DNA of 64,000 nucleotides from Bacteroides oleiciplenus YIT 12058 (GTDB lineage Bacteria > Bacteroidota > Bacteroidia > Bacteroidales > Bacteroidaceae), in assembly GCF_000315485.1 (NCBI RefSeq), contig NZ_JH992940.1, positions 248,001 to 312,000 on the forward strand, written 5' to 3'. How positions within the stretch are numbered: position 1 is the stretch's first letter; each line of letters starts with the position of its first letter. Both the position numbers and the translations under genes were made by a program. This document shows positions 29,968-38,631 of the stretch, piece by piece. The notes beneath the pieces were generated by a model, which searched no databases, was not told the origin of the DNA, and saw only the letters and a list, made by a program, of their open reading frames with translations.

Positions 29968-31725
29968 CTATTCTTTTATGTCAACAATCAAGTTTAGCTC
30001 ATCCAATTGTGACGGGTCAAGTGCTGCAGGAGCATCCAGCATCACGTCGCGTCCGCTGTTGTTCTTCGGGAATGCGATGCAGTCACGAATACTGTCCAAT
30101 CCGGCGAAGAGGGATACCCAACGGTCGAGACCATATGCCAAACCACCATGAGGAGGTGCACCATACTTGAATGCATTCATCAGGAAGCCGAATTGTTCTT
30201 CTGCTTTCTCCGGAGTGAAGCCCAGGATTTCAAACATTCTCGCCTGCAACTTGGGGTCGTGGATACGGATAGAACCGCCACCAACTTCCACACCGTTGAT
30301 AACCATATCATAAGCATCAGCACGTACTGCTGCCGGATCGGTATCCAACAGAGCGACATCTTCGTCCTTCGGATGCGTGAACGGATGGTGCATAGCCATC
30401 AAGCGATTTTCTTGTTCACTCCATTCAAACATCGGAAAATCAACCACCCACAAGCATGCAAATGTATTTTTATCGCGCAGTCCTAACTGGCTACCCATTT
30501 CCAAGCGGAGCTCGCAAAGTTGTTTGCGCGTCTTCATGGCATCGTCACCACTCAATATCAGAATCAAGTCGCCCGGTTTGGCACCGAAAGCCTCTTTCAT
30601 CTTTTGCAGCACTTCCTGCGTATAGAATTTGTCAACGCTCGATTTTACGGTTCCGTTTTCTTCCACACGTGCATAAACCATACCTTTTGCGCCAATCTGC
30701 GGTCTCTTTACGAATTCCGTCAATGCATCCAGTTGCTTGCGGGTGTAGTGTGCGGCACCTTCGGCGCATATACCACCGATGTATGCAGCATTATCGAATA
30801 CGGAGAAACCATGACCTTGCAACACATCCATCAGTTCCACAAACTTCATACCGAAACGCAAGTCAGGTTTGTCGCTACCATAATATTTCATAGCGTCAGC
30901 CCATGCCATGCGTTGGAATTGTCCTTCCAATTCTACTCCACGAATTTCTTTGAAGAGATATTTCGTCATGCCTTCAAACAGGTTGATGATGTCATCCTGT
31001 TCCACGAAAGACATTTCACAGTCAATTTGTGTAAATTCCGGCTGACGGTCGGCGCGAAGGTCCTCGTCGCGGAAGCATTTGGCAATCTGGAAGTAGCGAT
31101 CGAAACCGGATACCATCAACAGTTGCTTCAAGGTCTGCGGGCTCTGTGGCAGAGCATAAAATTGTCCCGGATTCATGCGTGAGGGCACCACGAAGTCGCG
31201 GGCACCTTCCGGAGTAGAACCTACCAGTACGGGAGTTTCCACTTCGATGAAGCCTTGACTGTCCAGATAGCGGCGTACCTCAATCGTCATTCTATGGCGA
31301 AGTTCCAGATTCTTGCGTACAGACGGGCGGCGCAAGTCCAGATAACGGTATTTCATGCGAATATCGTCACCACCATCCGTGTTGTCTTCGATGGTGAAAG
31401 GAGGAGTCATTGCTGCGTTCAGTACGTTCAGTTCCGATACAATGATCTCGATGTCTCCGGTCGGGATATTGGTATTCTTGCTGAAACGCTCATTCACTGT
31501 TCCTGTAATCTGGATAACGAATTCACGTCCCAGACGGTTGGCGTTTTCGCAAAGTGCTGCGTCCACCTCTTCGTTGAAAACTAACTGGGTGATACCGTAA
31601 CGGTCTCGGAGGTCTATGAAAGTCATGCCTCCCATTTTGCGGCTGCGCTGCACCCAACCTGCCAGCGTTACTTGCTTATTGACATCGGAGATACGAAGTT
31701 CTCCGCAGGTGTGTGATCTAAACAT
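29968..31725 (-). CDS. aspS: Aspartyl-tRNA synthetase
   Basis: The 585-residue class IIb synthetase charges tRNA-Asp. It has the N-terminal OB-fold anticodon-binding domain (about residues 1-110), motif 2 [18 protein letters not shown] (about 217-234), the bacterial GAD insert in the middle, and motif 3 GLAYGLDRW near the C-terminus. The length matches bacterial-type AspRS. It is first in a likely unit with the GtrA-like gene; a -7 box is seen upstream at 31805. Confidence 0.96.
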   Translation of the reverse strand: MFRSHTCGELRISDVNKQVTLAGWVQRSRKMGGMTFIDLRDRYGITQLVFNEEVDAALCENANRLGREFVIQITGTVNERFSKNTNIPTGDIEIIVSELNVLNAAMTPPFTIEDNTDGGDDIRMKYRYLDLRRPSVRKNLELRHRMTIEVRRYLDSQGFIEVETPVLVGSTPEGARDFVVPSRMNPGQFYALPQSPQTLKQLLMVSGFDRYFQIAKCFRDEDLRADRQPEFTQIDCEMSFVEQDDIINLFEGMTKYLFKEIRGVELEGQFQRMAWADAMKYYGSDKPDLRFGMKFVELMDVLQGHGFSVFDNAAYIGGICAEGAAHYTRKQLDALTEFVKRPQIGAKGMVYARVEENGTVKSSVDKFYTQEVLQKMKEAFGAKPGDLILILSGDDAMKTRKQLCELRLEMGSQLGLRDKNTFACLWVVDFPMFEWSEQENRLMAMHHPFTHPKDEDVALLDTDPAAVRADAYDMVINGVEVGGGSIRIHDPKLQARMFEILGFTPEKAEEQFGFLMNAFKYGAPPHGGLAYGLDRWVSLFAGLDSIRDCIAFPKNNSGRDVMLDAPAALDPSQLDELNLIVDIKE

Positions 31726-31737
31726 CTTGATAATTAT

Positions 31738-31765
31738 AAATTATGAATTATAAATTATAAATTGG
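31738..31765. repeat. Tandem AT-rich AATTATAAATT repeats
   Basis: Three to four overlapping copies of AATTATAAATT/AATTATGAATT occur in the aspS leader region. They may be simple-sequence drift. Confidence 0.5.
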
Positions 31766-31804
31766 TTGCGCTGTCAGGGCGCATACTTAATTGCTTACGA
31801 CGTG

Positions 31805-31812
31805 CAAAAATA
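31805..31812 (-). promoter_or_regulatory. Candidate -7 box of aspS
   Basis: The minus strand reads TATTTTTG, matching TAnnTTTG, 79 bases before the ATG. No -33 box is clear. Confidence 0.35.
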
Positions 31813-31833
31813 CAGATTTATTTTATAAAAAAC

Positions 31834-32877
31834 TCAGATTTTCGTTAACTTCTTAATCTGTTCTTTGCTCTTGTCCAGTATCATCTTGTTCTTATGGGCA
31901 ATGTCTTCCACAATGGCCTCATTAATCTGCTTCAGTCCATTAATGTAATCTTGTGCCCGTTGCAATACGTTCGAAGAATCTTTTTCGGCATACCGGGGTA
32001 TGATGACCTGCAATCCTTCCTTAATTACCTTTACGTCGATGTTTTCACCCATCATCATAGGGTCACCGTCAAAGTGTACTACCCCCGGCTTGGTACGGTG
32101 GATGCGCAGAGTCTGGCAACGGAAAGTTTTGATACGGCTATTCTGGTCTATTGTTTTATTAAATAACTGGAAAGACAATGCAGGCACATCCAGCACTGTA
32201 AAAGGCTCCAAGATGGTTACATCCAGCAGTCCGTCCGTCAATGTGGCTTGAGGGGCTATATATGCGTTGTTTCCATATTGCGAAGCATTGCCGCAGGCTA
32301 TCAGGAATGCCTTATACTTTAATGTACCATCTTCCGTTTCCAATTCATAAGTTTCCGGTTGGTATTTCAGGCTCTCCAACAAGGTCTTCTCTAAATAAGT
32401 AAGGGGGCCTCTCCTGCCCGCTTTTGCAAATTTCAGGCTGACAAAGGCGTCAAAACCCACGCCGCACGTGCAAAAAAACGGCACATCGTTGATTTTTCCG
32501 TAATCAATGACGTCTATAATTCCCTCGTTGATGATTTCGATTGCTTTTTTCGGCTCCATCGAAATTTGCAGATGGCGTGCCAATCCGTTTCCCGAACCGC
32601 AAGGAATGATACCTAATGCTGTTTTTGTATGCACCAACGAACGGGCTATTTCGTTAATCGTGCCGTCTCCGCCAATAGCAACTACGGCATGTACGCCTTC
32701 CTTTGCTTTTTGTGCAGCAATTTCAACGGCATGACCGGCATATTCGGTGTACACCACCTCTTTGGCATACTTCGTCTTATCCAGCTTTTCATCAAGCAAA
32801 TGGAGAACTTGTTCTTTGCTCTGCGTACCGGATTTCGGATTTATAATGAATGATATTTTCTTCTTTTCTTCGTCCAT
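31834..32877 (-). CDS. Diacylglycerol-kinase-family lipid kinase
   Basis: The 347-residue protein belongs to the diacylglycerol/sphingosine kinase family (DAGK catalytic domain). The ATP-binding GGDGT (residues 69-73) and PCGSGNGLAR (about 92-101) are present, along with the later HFDGDPMM segment. It phosphorylates a lipid hydroxyl, with diacylglycerol the default guess. It diverges from the serine palmitoyltransferase gene, so a sphingoid base or ceramide is also a possible substrate; that is inference only. A -7 box (TACTTTTG on the minus strand) is at 32913-32920. Confidence 0.88.
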   Translation of the reverse strand: MDEEKKKISFIINPKSGTQSKEQVLHLLDEKLDKTKYAKEVVYTEYAGHAVEIAAQKAKEGVHAVVAIGGDGTINEIARSLVHTKTALGIIPCGSGNGLARHLQISMEPKKAIEIINEGIIDVIDYGKINDVPFFCTCGVGFDAFVSLKFAKAGRRGPLTYLEKTLLESLKYQPETYELETEDGTLKYKAFLIACGNASQYGNNAYIAPQATLTDGLLDVTILEPFTVLDVPALSFQLFNKTIDQNSRIKTFRCQTLRIHRTKPGVVHFDGDPMMMGENIDVKVIKEGLQVIIPRYAEKDSSNVLQRAQDYINGLKQINEAIVEDIAHKNKMILDKSKEQIKKLTKI

Positions 32878-32912
32878 GCAAGGGTTGTTTCACTATGCAA
32901 TTATTCAAATGG

Positions 32913-32920
32913 CAAAAGTA
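32913..32920 (-). promoter_or_regulatory. Candidate -7 box of the lipid kinase gene
   Basis: The minus strand reads TACTTTTG, 35 bases before the ATG; no -33 box at the usual distance. Confidence 0.4.
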
Positions 32921-33015
32921 ATACAAATACTTGAATTTTTAGTCATGAAGAGACTTTTAATCCGTAGGCAAATATATTTTTTAGTAGAAAAAGAACATAT
33001 AAACACATATTTTGC

Positions 33016-33023
33016 TATCTTTG
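33016..33023 (+). promoter_or_regulatory. Candidate -7 box of the serine palmitoyltransferase gene
   Basis: TATCTTTG matches TAnnTTTG well and lies 67 bases before the ATG; the -33 box is not evident. Confidence 0.45.
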
Positions 33024-33090
33024 CCCCCTGTTTTCAAAAGGCTTATAATTAGGAGTTAAATATTTCATACTATTATATAATAAACATTTC

Positions 33091-34278
33091 ATGGGATTAC
33101 TACAAGACAAATTGGCGAAATACGACTTGCCGCAGCAATATATGGCAATGGGCGTATACCCCTATTTCCGCACAATTGACAGCCATCAGGATACTGAGGT
33201 GTTGATGGATGGTAAAAAAGTCCTGATGTTCGGTTCGAATGCTTATACGGGACTGACTTACGATAAAAGAATTATAGAAGCTGCGAAAGCTGCTACAGAT
33301 AAATACGGTACTGGTTGTGCAGGTTCCCGTTTATTAAATGGAACTCTTGATATACACGTAGAGTTGGAAAAAGAATTGGCTGAGTTCGTTGGAAAAGACG
33401 ATTCACTCTGTTTTTCTACCGGATTTACTGTAAATGAAGGTGTCATTCCTCAGTTGACAGGACGTAATGATTACATCATCTGTGATGATCGCGTGCACGC
33501 TTCTATTGTGGACGGTCGTCGTCTCTCTTTCTCCACTCAGTTGAAGTACAAGCATAACGACATGGCCGATCTGGAAAAAGAACTCCAGAAGTGTGATCCG
33601 GATGCTATCAAGTTGATTGTAGTGGATAGTGTTTTCTCTATGGAAGGTGACCTTGCCAATCTCCCTGAAATCGTACGTCTGAAGAAGAAATACAATGCCA
33701 GCATCATGGTGGACGAAGCGCACGGTCTGGGTGTATTCGGAAAGCAAGGCCGCGGTGTTTGCGACCACTTCGGGGTTACAGAAGATATTGATTTGATTAT
33801 GGGTACGTTCAGTAAGTCACTGGCTTCTATCGGTGGTTTCGTTGCTGGAGATGCTTCGGTTATTAACTGGTTGCGCCACAACGCCCGTTCTTATATATTC
33901 CAGGCAAGTAATACGCCGGCTGCTACGGCTGCCGCACGCGAAGCCCTGCACATCATAATGAATGAGCCGGAACGCCAGCAACGTTTGTGGGATATCACCA
34001 ACTATGCTTTGAAGAAATTCCGCGATGCAGGTTTCGAAATCGGTGAAACAGAGTCTCCTATTATTCCGCTTTATGTACGTGATGCAGAAAAGACATTTGT
34101 GGTGACTAAGATGGCATTTGATGAAGGTATCTTTATTAACCCGGTAATTCCACCCGCATGTGCACCGCAAGATACACTGGTACGCGTGGCGCTGATGGCT
34201 ACTCACACGAAAGATCAGGTTGACTATGCTGTAGAGAAGTTGACGAAGTGTTTCCGTGCTTTGGGAGTTATTGAATAA
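33091..34278 (+). CDS. spt: Serine palmitoyltransferase (alpha-oxoamine synthase)
   Basis: The 395-residue PLP enzyme is of the alpha-oxoamine synthase family, which also includes 8-amino-7-oxononanoate synthase and KBL. The PLP lysine is K242 in GTFSKSLASIGG. The ring-stacking H136 (DDRVHASI), D208 and H211 (VDEAHGLG) are present. No biotin or threonine-degradation genes are nearby, and the protein resembles the Bacteroides enzyme that condenses serine with palmitoyl-CoA to start sphingolipid synthesis, so I prefer that function. KBL or BioF activity is the main alternative. The gene ends in its own terminator. Confidence 0.85.
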   Translation: MGLLQDKLAKYDLPQQYMAMGVYPYFRTIDSHQDTEVLMDGKKVLMFGSNAYTGLTYDKRIIEAAKAATDKYGTGCAGSRLLNGTLDIHVELEKELAEFVGKDDSLCFSTGFTVNEGVIPQLTGRNDYIICDDRVHASIVDGRRLSFSTQLKYKHNDMADLEKELQKCDPDAIKLIVVDSVFSMEGDLANLPEIVRLKKKYNASIMVDEAHGLGVFGKQGRGVCDHFGVTEDIDLIMGTFSKSLASIGGFVAGDASVINWLRHNARSYIFQASNTPAATAAAREALHIIMNEPERQQRLWDITNYALKKFRDAGFEIGETESPIIPLYVRDAEKTFVVTKMAFDEGIFINPVIPPACAPQDTLVRVALMATHTKDQVDYAVEKLTKCFRALGVIE

Positions 34279-34302
34279 GAATCTTTAGGATTAAGATAAA
34301 AT

Positions 34303-34339
34303 AAAGGGCTGTGCATTTTTGACATGTACAGCCCTTTTT
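34303..34339 (+). terminator. Terminator of the serine palmitoyltransferase gene
   Basis: AAAGGGCTGTGCA and TGTACAGCCCTTT form the stem, with one G-T pair, followed by five T. Confidence 0.82.
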
Positions 34340-34358
34340 CTATTCATCTCCGGATAGG

Positions 34359-34391
34359 CGGTCTGTTTACCTTTAACAGATGGTTTATTTA
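34359..34391. repeat. GGTCTGTTT / AACAGATGGT repeat element
   Basis: GCGGTCTGTTTA and TTAACAGATGGTTTATTT form an inverted repeat of TCTGTT/AACAGA. It strongly recalls the GATGGTCTGTTT copies at 13253-13328. Confidence 0.45.
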
Positions 34392-34522
34392 AGGCCCCAT
34401 AGTAATTTTGAATATTCTCCTAATTATATGTAGGTATTGATTGTTGGCAGTATCAAATTGGGTACAATTAGCTCTCTACTCTTTTAGGAGTTGATAAAAT
34501 TGTGTAAGTTTGTGGCAGAATA

Positions 34523-35101
34523 ATGAATTCCTATTCAATGAAAAACATCCTTAACAAGATTAAGCAAATCTATCCGGTTTCCGACGAAGCGCTTCAGGCA
34601 TTGCAGGCAGATATGCAGGTGAGATATTATCCCAAAAATACTTATATAGTGCAATCAGGAGTAACAGACCGTCTGGTTTATTTCATTGAGGAAGGGATTG
34701 CCCGCTCCGTATTTCACCACAACGGACAAGATACCACTACTTGGTTCAGTCAGGAAGGTGACATTACCTTTGGCATGGATTCCTTGTATTACAAACTGCC
34801 ATCGGTAGAGAGTATTGAAACTCTTTCGGATTGCAAAATCTACGTCATCCATATAGACAAGCTGAACCTTCTTTACGAAACATATATCGACATAGCCAAT
34901 TGGGGAAGAATTCTGCATCAGAATGTAAACAAGGAACTTAGCCACATGTTTGTGGAGCGACTCCAGCTTTCACCTAAGGAGCGGTACGAACAGTTTAACC
35001 GGCGTTATCCCGGACTGATAAACCGGGTGAAACTAAAATATGTGGCTGCTTTTCTGGGAATCTCTATTTATACTCTCAGCCGGGTGCGTGCTAAAAAATA
35101 G
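34523..35101 (+). CDS. Crp/Fnr-family transcriptional regulator
   Basis: The 192-residue protein has a cyclic-nucleotide-binding-like beta-barrel at about residues 25-120, with GVTDRLVYFIEEGIARS in the usual position. A C-terminal helix-turn-helix (about 165-190) holds KLKYVAAFLGISIYTLSRVR. There is no Fnr-type cysteine set. Effector and targets are unknown. An alternative start lies five codons downstream. The acyltransferase gene that follows has its own -7 box, so a shared transcript is uncertain. Confidence 0.85.
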   Translation: MNSYSMKNILNKIKQIYPVSDEALQALQADMQVRYYPKNTYIVQSGVTDRLVYFIEEGIARSVFHHNGQDTTTWFSQEGDITFGMDSLYYKLPSVESIETLSDCKIYVIHIDKLNLLYETYIDIANWGRILHQNVNKELSHMFVERLQLSPKERYEQFNRRYPGLINRVKLKYVAAFLGISIYTLSRVRAKK

Positions 35102-35155
35102 GTGTTTGTCGGTCTTTTTTTGCTTTTAAGCAAAGAAAATTCGTTTGGCATGCTA

Positions 35156-35163
35156 TATCTTTG
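35156..35163 (+). promoter_or_regulatory. Candidate -7 box of the acyltransferase gene
   Basis: TATCTTTG matches TAnnTTTG, 35 bases before the ATG; the -33 box is unclear. Confidence 0.4.
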
Positions 35164-35198
35164 CCGTCCGACAATATTAACTTAATACAAAGAAACAA

Positions 35199-36350
35199 AT
35201 GTCTAATACCCCCTCAGCAGCTTTTGCAGACACTAAGGCGCATTATGATCTCCTTGACGGACTTCGTGGTGTAGCGGCTCTTATGGTTATATGGTATCAT
35301 ATATTCGAAGGCTATGCTTTTGCCGGCGATACAATGATTACAACTTTCAATCACGGATATTTAGCCGTAGATTTTTTCTTTATCCTTTCAGGTTTCGTTA
35401 TCGGTTATGCTTACGATGATCGTTGGGGGAAGAGTCTTACAATGAAAAATTTCTTTAAACGTCGTCTGATACGTCTTCATCCTATGGTGATTATGGGTGC
35501 TGTGCTAGGAGCTATTACATTCTGCATTCAGGGCTCGGTGCAATGGGATGGAACGCATATCGGCATATCGATGGTAATGTTGTCTCTTCTTTGTACAATC
35601 TTCTTTATTCCTGCGATGCCGGGTGTGGGCTATGAAGTTCGTGGTAATGGTGAAATGTTCCCATTGAACGGGCCTTGCTGGTCGTTGTTTTTTGAATATA
35701 TAGGCAATATCCTTTATGCTTTGTTTATTCGCCGCTTATCAAACAGGGCGTTGACAGTGCTTGTGATATTGCTGGGAGTGGCATTGGCGCTATTTGCTAT
35801 TTTCGATGTTTCCGGTTATGGAAACATAGGTGTGGGCTGGACGTTGGACGGCGTAAACTTTGCAGGCGGATTACTGAGAATGCTTTTCCCTTTTTCTGTA
35901 GGTATGCTCATGTCGCGTAACTTTAAGCCTATCAAGCTGAGAGGTGCATTCTGGATATGTACCATTGTGTTGATAGCCTTATTTGCGGTGCCTTATCTGG
36001 AAGGTGCGGAGCCGATTTGCACAAATGGCCTTTATGAAGCATTTTGTATTATCATAGCTTTCCCCGCCCTTGTCTGGATGGGAGCGTCGGGGACTACCAC
36101 GGATAAAAAGTCAACTAAGATATGCAAATTTCTGGGAGATATATCTTATCCGATTTATGTGATTCACTATCCGTTCATGTATTTGTTCTATGCCTGGTTG
36201 ATTAAAAATCAACTCTTTACTTTGGAACAGACCTGGCAAGTTGCTTTATGTGTTTATGCATGGAATATATTGTTAGCTTATCTGTGCTTGAAGTGGTATG
36301 ATGAGCCTATACGAAAATATTTGGCTAAACGTTTCTTGAAGAAGAAATGA
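35199..36350 (+). CDS. Acyltransferase family 3 membrane protein (OafA-like)
   Basis: The 383-residue protein has about ten hydrophobic segments. It begins with the family signature LLDGLRGVAALMVIWYHIFEG (about residues 18-38), which includes the catalytic histidine in WYH, and has DFFFILSGFVIGYAY (about 58-72). Such enzymes transfer acyl groups to cell-surface sugars. The acceptor is unknown and no polysaccharide locus is beside it. A hairpin with T run follows at 36369. Confidence 0.88.
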   Translation: MSNTPSAAFADTKAHYDLLDGLRGVAALMVIWYHIFEGYAFAGDTMITTFNHGYLAVDFFFILSGFVIGYAYDDRWGKSLTMKNFFKRRLIRLHPMVIMGAVLGAITFCIQGSVQWDGTHIGISMVMLSLLCTIFFIPAMPGVGYEVRGNGEMFPLNGPCWSLFFEYIGNILYALFIRRLSNRALTVLVILLGVALALFAIFDVSGYGNIGVGWTLDGVNFAGGLLRMLFPFSVGMLMSRNFKPIKLRGAFWICTIVLIALFAVPYLEGAEPICTNGLYEAFCIIIAFPALVWMGASGTTTDKKSTKICKFLGDISYPIYVIHYPFMYLFYAWLIKNQLFTLEQTWQVALCVYAWNILLAYLCLKWYDEPIRKYLAKRFLKKK

Positions 36351-36368
36351 TAGTTTGCAATAGGTGTG

Positions 36369-36402
36369 AGGGGCGCTTCTGAGAAGAAGAAGCCCCTTTT
36401 TT
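36369..36402 (+). terminator. Terminator after the acyltransferase gene
   Basis: GGGGCGCTTCT and AGAAGCCCC can pair with one bulge, followed by six T. Confidence 0.65.
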
Positions 36403-36474
36403 AGATATACAAGATTTGACAAAGGCGGATTTCGCAGGATTTCAGTAGCTCATGTCAGTGCGGTTATGAATCAG

Positions 36475-36542
36475 TTACGAGCTACAAGCTACAAGTAGCT
36501 GCGCTATATTCCGAAAGGCACTTGTAGCACGTAGCTTGTAAC
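36475..36542. repeat. Long imperfect palindrome of GCTACAAG units
   Basis: Two 22-base arms match at 19 positions, the left rich in GCTACAAG and the right in CTTGTAGC/GTAGCTTG. The loop is about 24 bases. Such elements look like dispersed intergenic repeats. Confidence 0.6.
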
Positions 36543-36850
36543 TTCATTCCTTTCTTATCCGTTATGAAGTCTTTAGAAAAGAGGCAGCCCCGGAGTATAA
36601 TCAACTAACCCCAGCACCGCAAGGTACTAATCTTGTCGTTACTATAAACTAATATTTTTCTTGCATATTAGTTCATCGTATGTTTGCGATTAGTTTCTTG
36701 CGGGAACAGTAGTAGTTTATCCGAAAAGTGACGCCGCCAATTGTCGCAATATAGTGAAGACAAAGTGGCACGCCGGCTTGCTGATGGAACAACGCTGCAT
36801 CGGTTATTGCTACAGTTCAAGGGGTGGGATATGGTGAAGTGTGAAGACCT

Positions 36851-37684
36851 TTATAATAATTCAAGCGTTTGCTTCTTATAATTAAGTATGAAGGAACGAC
36901 CTTGCAGGAACTCTATATTTAATAACCCGATATTATAATCACCTATTACAAAATCCAGCGTAAACTCACTCTTATCTATTTTGAATTTGACATCCCTACA
37001 AAGATCGACCGTTTTAATGGATAACTTATTTTCGATATTAGCAGTTTCTTTTTGGATTTTTTCTGTTGCTCCCGTATAAAAGTTACGTTGAAGTTTGTTG
37101 TTTTTACATGCTGTGTCGAATGCAAAACGTGTTTTCTTACCGTCTATTTTACTATCAAAAATGATATAATCTATCGCAACATCAGAATAATTTTTATGAT
37201 TTTTCCATTTGAAAACAGTCCCCGCTGCTCTTTTGTTGGCATTGTACGGTTCTATAATACTTCTCTCCATGTCAAACTTCCAGGCTCCTGACTTGAGGAT
37301 ATTTGCTCCAACAATGAATTTCGGTGCATACTTTTGATAAATACCTAAAAGATCTGCTATGAGGCAATATACTTTGCAATATGTTTTGCCACAAAAATGA
37401 ATTGAGTCAATGGTGACACTTGATATTTTTACTTGAGATTCATTGACAAGGACTGTTTTCAGGTCATTCTCTTTCACCCCACACGAATCAACGGCAAAAG
37501 TAGAATCAACCATACACAGTGTGTTGCCTGTATCAATGAGAGCCAGAACATTATGAACATTTCTTTTATTTGCCACCGACACATCCGTGTACATGAACTT
37601 ATCCTTAAAGGTAAGTTTAGATTGTGCTTCTGCCGTAGTGGAAGCTATCAACACAATACATAATGAAAAGAATCGTAAACTCAT
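36851..37684 (-). CDS. Secreted retropepsin-like aspartyl protease family protein
   Basis: The 277-residue product has a signal peptide cut near TAEA-QS. Two half-domains are seen. The first has the aspartyl-protease triad D51-T-G in ALIDTGNT and a later VGANILKSG. The second has D190-T-A in FAFDTACK and a matching late segment (IGLLNIEFLQGRS). This is the layout of a bilobal aspartyl protease, but whether it is active is not shown. It is a lone gene on the minus strand with a -7 box at 37723. Confidence 0.7.
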   Translation of the reverse strand: MSLRFFSLCIVLIASTTAEAQSKLTFKDKFMYTDVSVANKRNVHNVLALIDTGNTLCMVDSTFAVDSCGVKENDLKTVLVNESQVKISSVTIDSIHFCGKTYCKVYCLIADLLGIYQKYAPKFIVGANILKSGAWKFDMERSIIEPYNANKRAAGTVFKWKNHKNYSDVAIDYIIFDSKIDGKKTRFAFDTACKNNKLQRNFYTGATEKIQKETANIENKLSIKTVDLCRDVKFKIDKSEFTLDFVIGDYNIGLLNIEFLQGRSFILNYKKQTLELL

Positions 37685-37722
37685 AATTATCTAAAAATTT
37701 GTTTCCTATATCCTGCTGAGGA

Positions 37723-37730
37723 CAAAGGTA
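37723..37730 (-). promoter_or_regulatory. Candidate -7 box of the aspartyl-protease-like gene
   Basis: The minus strand reads TACCTTTG, matching TAnnTTTG, 38 bases before the ATG. Confidence 0.4.
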
Positions 37731-37840
37731 ATGAATTGTATATAGAATCAGGCATTTTACCTGATAAGAAATGCTTGAAACTATACCGCTCGTTGATAAT
37801 TAATAAAATAACAATCTTGTTTATTTTATTATCATCTTGC

Positions 37841-37870
37841 TTTGAATTTGAAACTTTTTTAGTATGTTTG
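37841..37870 (+). promoter_or_regulatory. Promoter of the Mpv17-like gene
   Basis: TTTG (37841-37844) is followed after 18 bases by TATGTTTG (37863-37870), 31 bases before the ATG. Confidence 0.55.
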
Positions 37871-37901
37871 TCGCATTATTAATGAAAAACACGTCTTTTC
37901 A

Positions 37902-38588
37902 ATGAAAAAGCAAGATTTCCTGTTTATCCTTTTGGTAGTGGTGGTTTTCCTGCCGTTTTTTGTGAGTAGTGCCGTTTACGACTGGTACAAATCGTTCAAT
38001 GCTGAACATGGCATGGTGATGAGCTTCCTGAAGTTTGCTATTCTGTCCTCATTGGGCGAAGTGCTGGGACTTCGTATCAGTGCAGGAGTATACAATAGGA
38101 AAGGCTTCGGCATTATTCCGCGTATGGTGGTATGGGGAATACTCGGTATGGGTATCAATGCGGCCATGATTATCTTCTCCAAAGGCGTGCCCCAGTTCAT
38201 GGAATATATGGGAATGGCAAACGCGGCCGCAATCTTTACGAGCGATGTGATGTCTCTTGATAAAGTGTGGGTGGCGCTGGCTATATCCGTGACTATGAAC
38301 ACTATCTTTGCTCCGGTTTTCATGACTTTCCATAAAATCACGGATACGCATATCCTGATGTGCGGCGGTTCTCTCAAGAGTCTTATCACTCCTATCCCAA
38401 TGACGAAAATCATCACCGGGCTGAACTGGAACGTTCAGTGGAACTTTGTTTTCAAAAAGACCATCCCGTTCTTCTGGTATCCGGCGCATACGATTACTTT
38501 CATGTTGCCGCCGGATATGCGCGTACTGTTTGCCGCATTGCTGGGTATTGTGCTGGGAGTCTTGCTGGCAGTAGCAGCACGGAAATAG
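37902..38588 (+). CDS. Membrane protein, possibly Mpv17/PMP22-like
   Basis: The 228-residue protein has four to five hydrophobic segments. The C-terminal stretch, with FFWYPAHTITFMLPPDMRVLF (about residues 190-210), resembles the tail signature of the Mpv17/PMP22 family of eukaryotic organelle membrane proteins: aromatic-Pro, then F-x-x-P-x-x-x-R. The match is from memory and moderate. No function is known. The pabB-pabC pair follows after 43 bases on the same strand, though that pair has its own -7 box. Confidence 0.65.
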   Translation: MKKQDFLFILLVVVVFLPFFVSSAVYDWYKSFNAEHGMVMSFLKFAILSSLGEVLGLRISAGVYNRKGFGIIPRMVVWGILGMGINAAMIIFSKGVPQFMEYMGMANAAAIFTSDVMSLDKVWVALAISVTMNTIFAPVFMTFHKITDTHILMCGGSLKSLITPIPMTKIITGLNWNVQWNFVFKKTIPFFWYPAHTITFMLPPDMRVLFAALLGIVLGVLLAVAARK

Positions 38589-38597
38589 TTTTTTTGT

Positions 38598-38605
38598 TAC
38601 CTTTG
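38598..38605 (+). promoter_or_regulatory. Candidate -7 box of pabB-pabC
   Basis: TACCTTTG matches TAnnTTTG, 26 bases before the pabB ATG; no -33 box. Confidence 0.35.
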
Positions 38606-38631
38606 CTTCCTGCAAGAATAAGAATAGATAT

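Larger units (their letters stand above)
36351..36850. other. Intergenic stretch without a gene, with several inverted repeats
   Basis: This 500-base gap lies between convergent genes. It holds the acyltransferase terminator, a 68-base imperfect palindrome of GCTACAAG type (36475-36542) and a perfect 9-base inverted repeat AACTAATAT/ATATTAGTT (36647-36655 and 36665-36673). I see no coding sequence in it. Confidence 0.75.
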
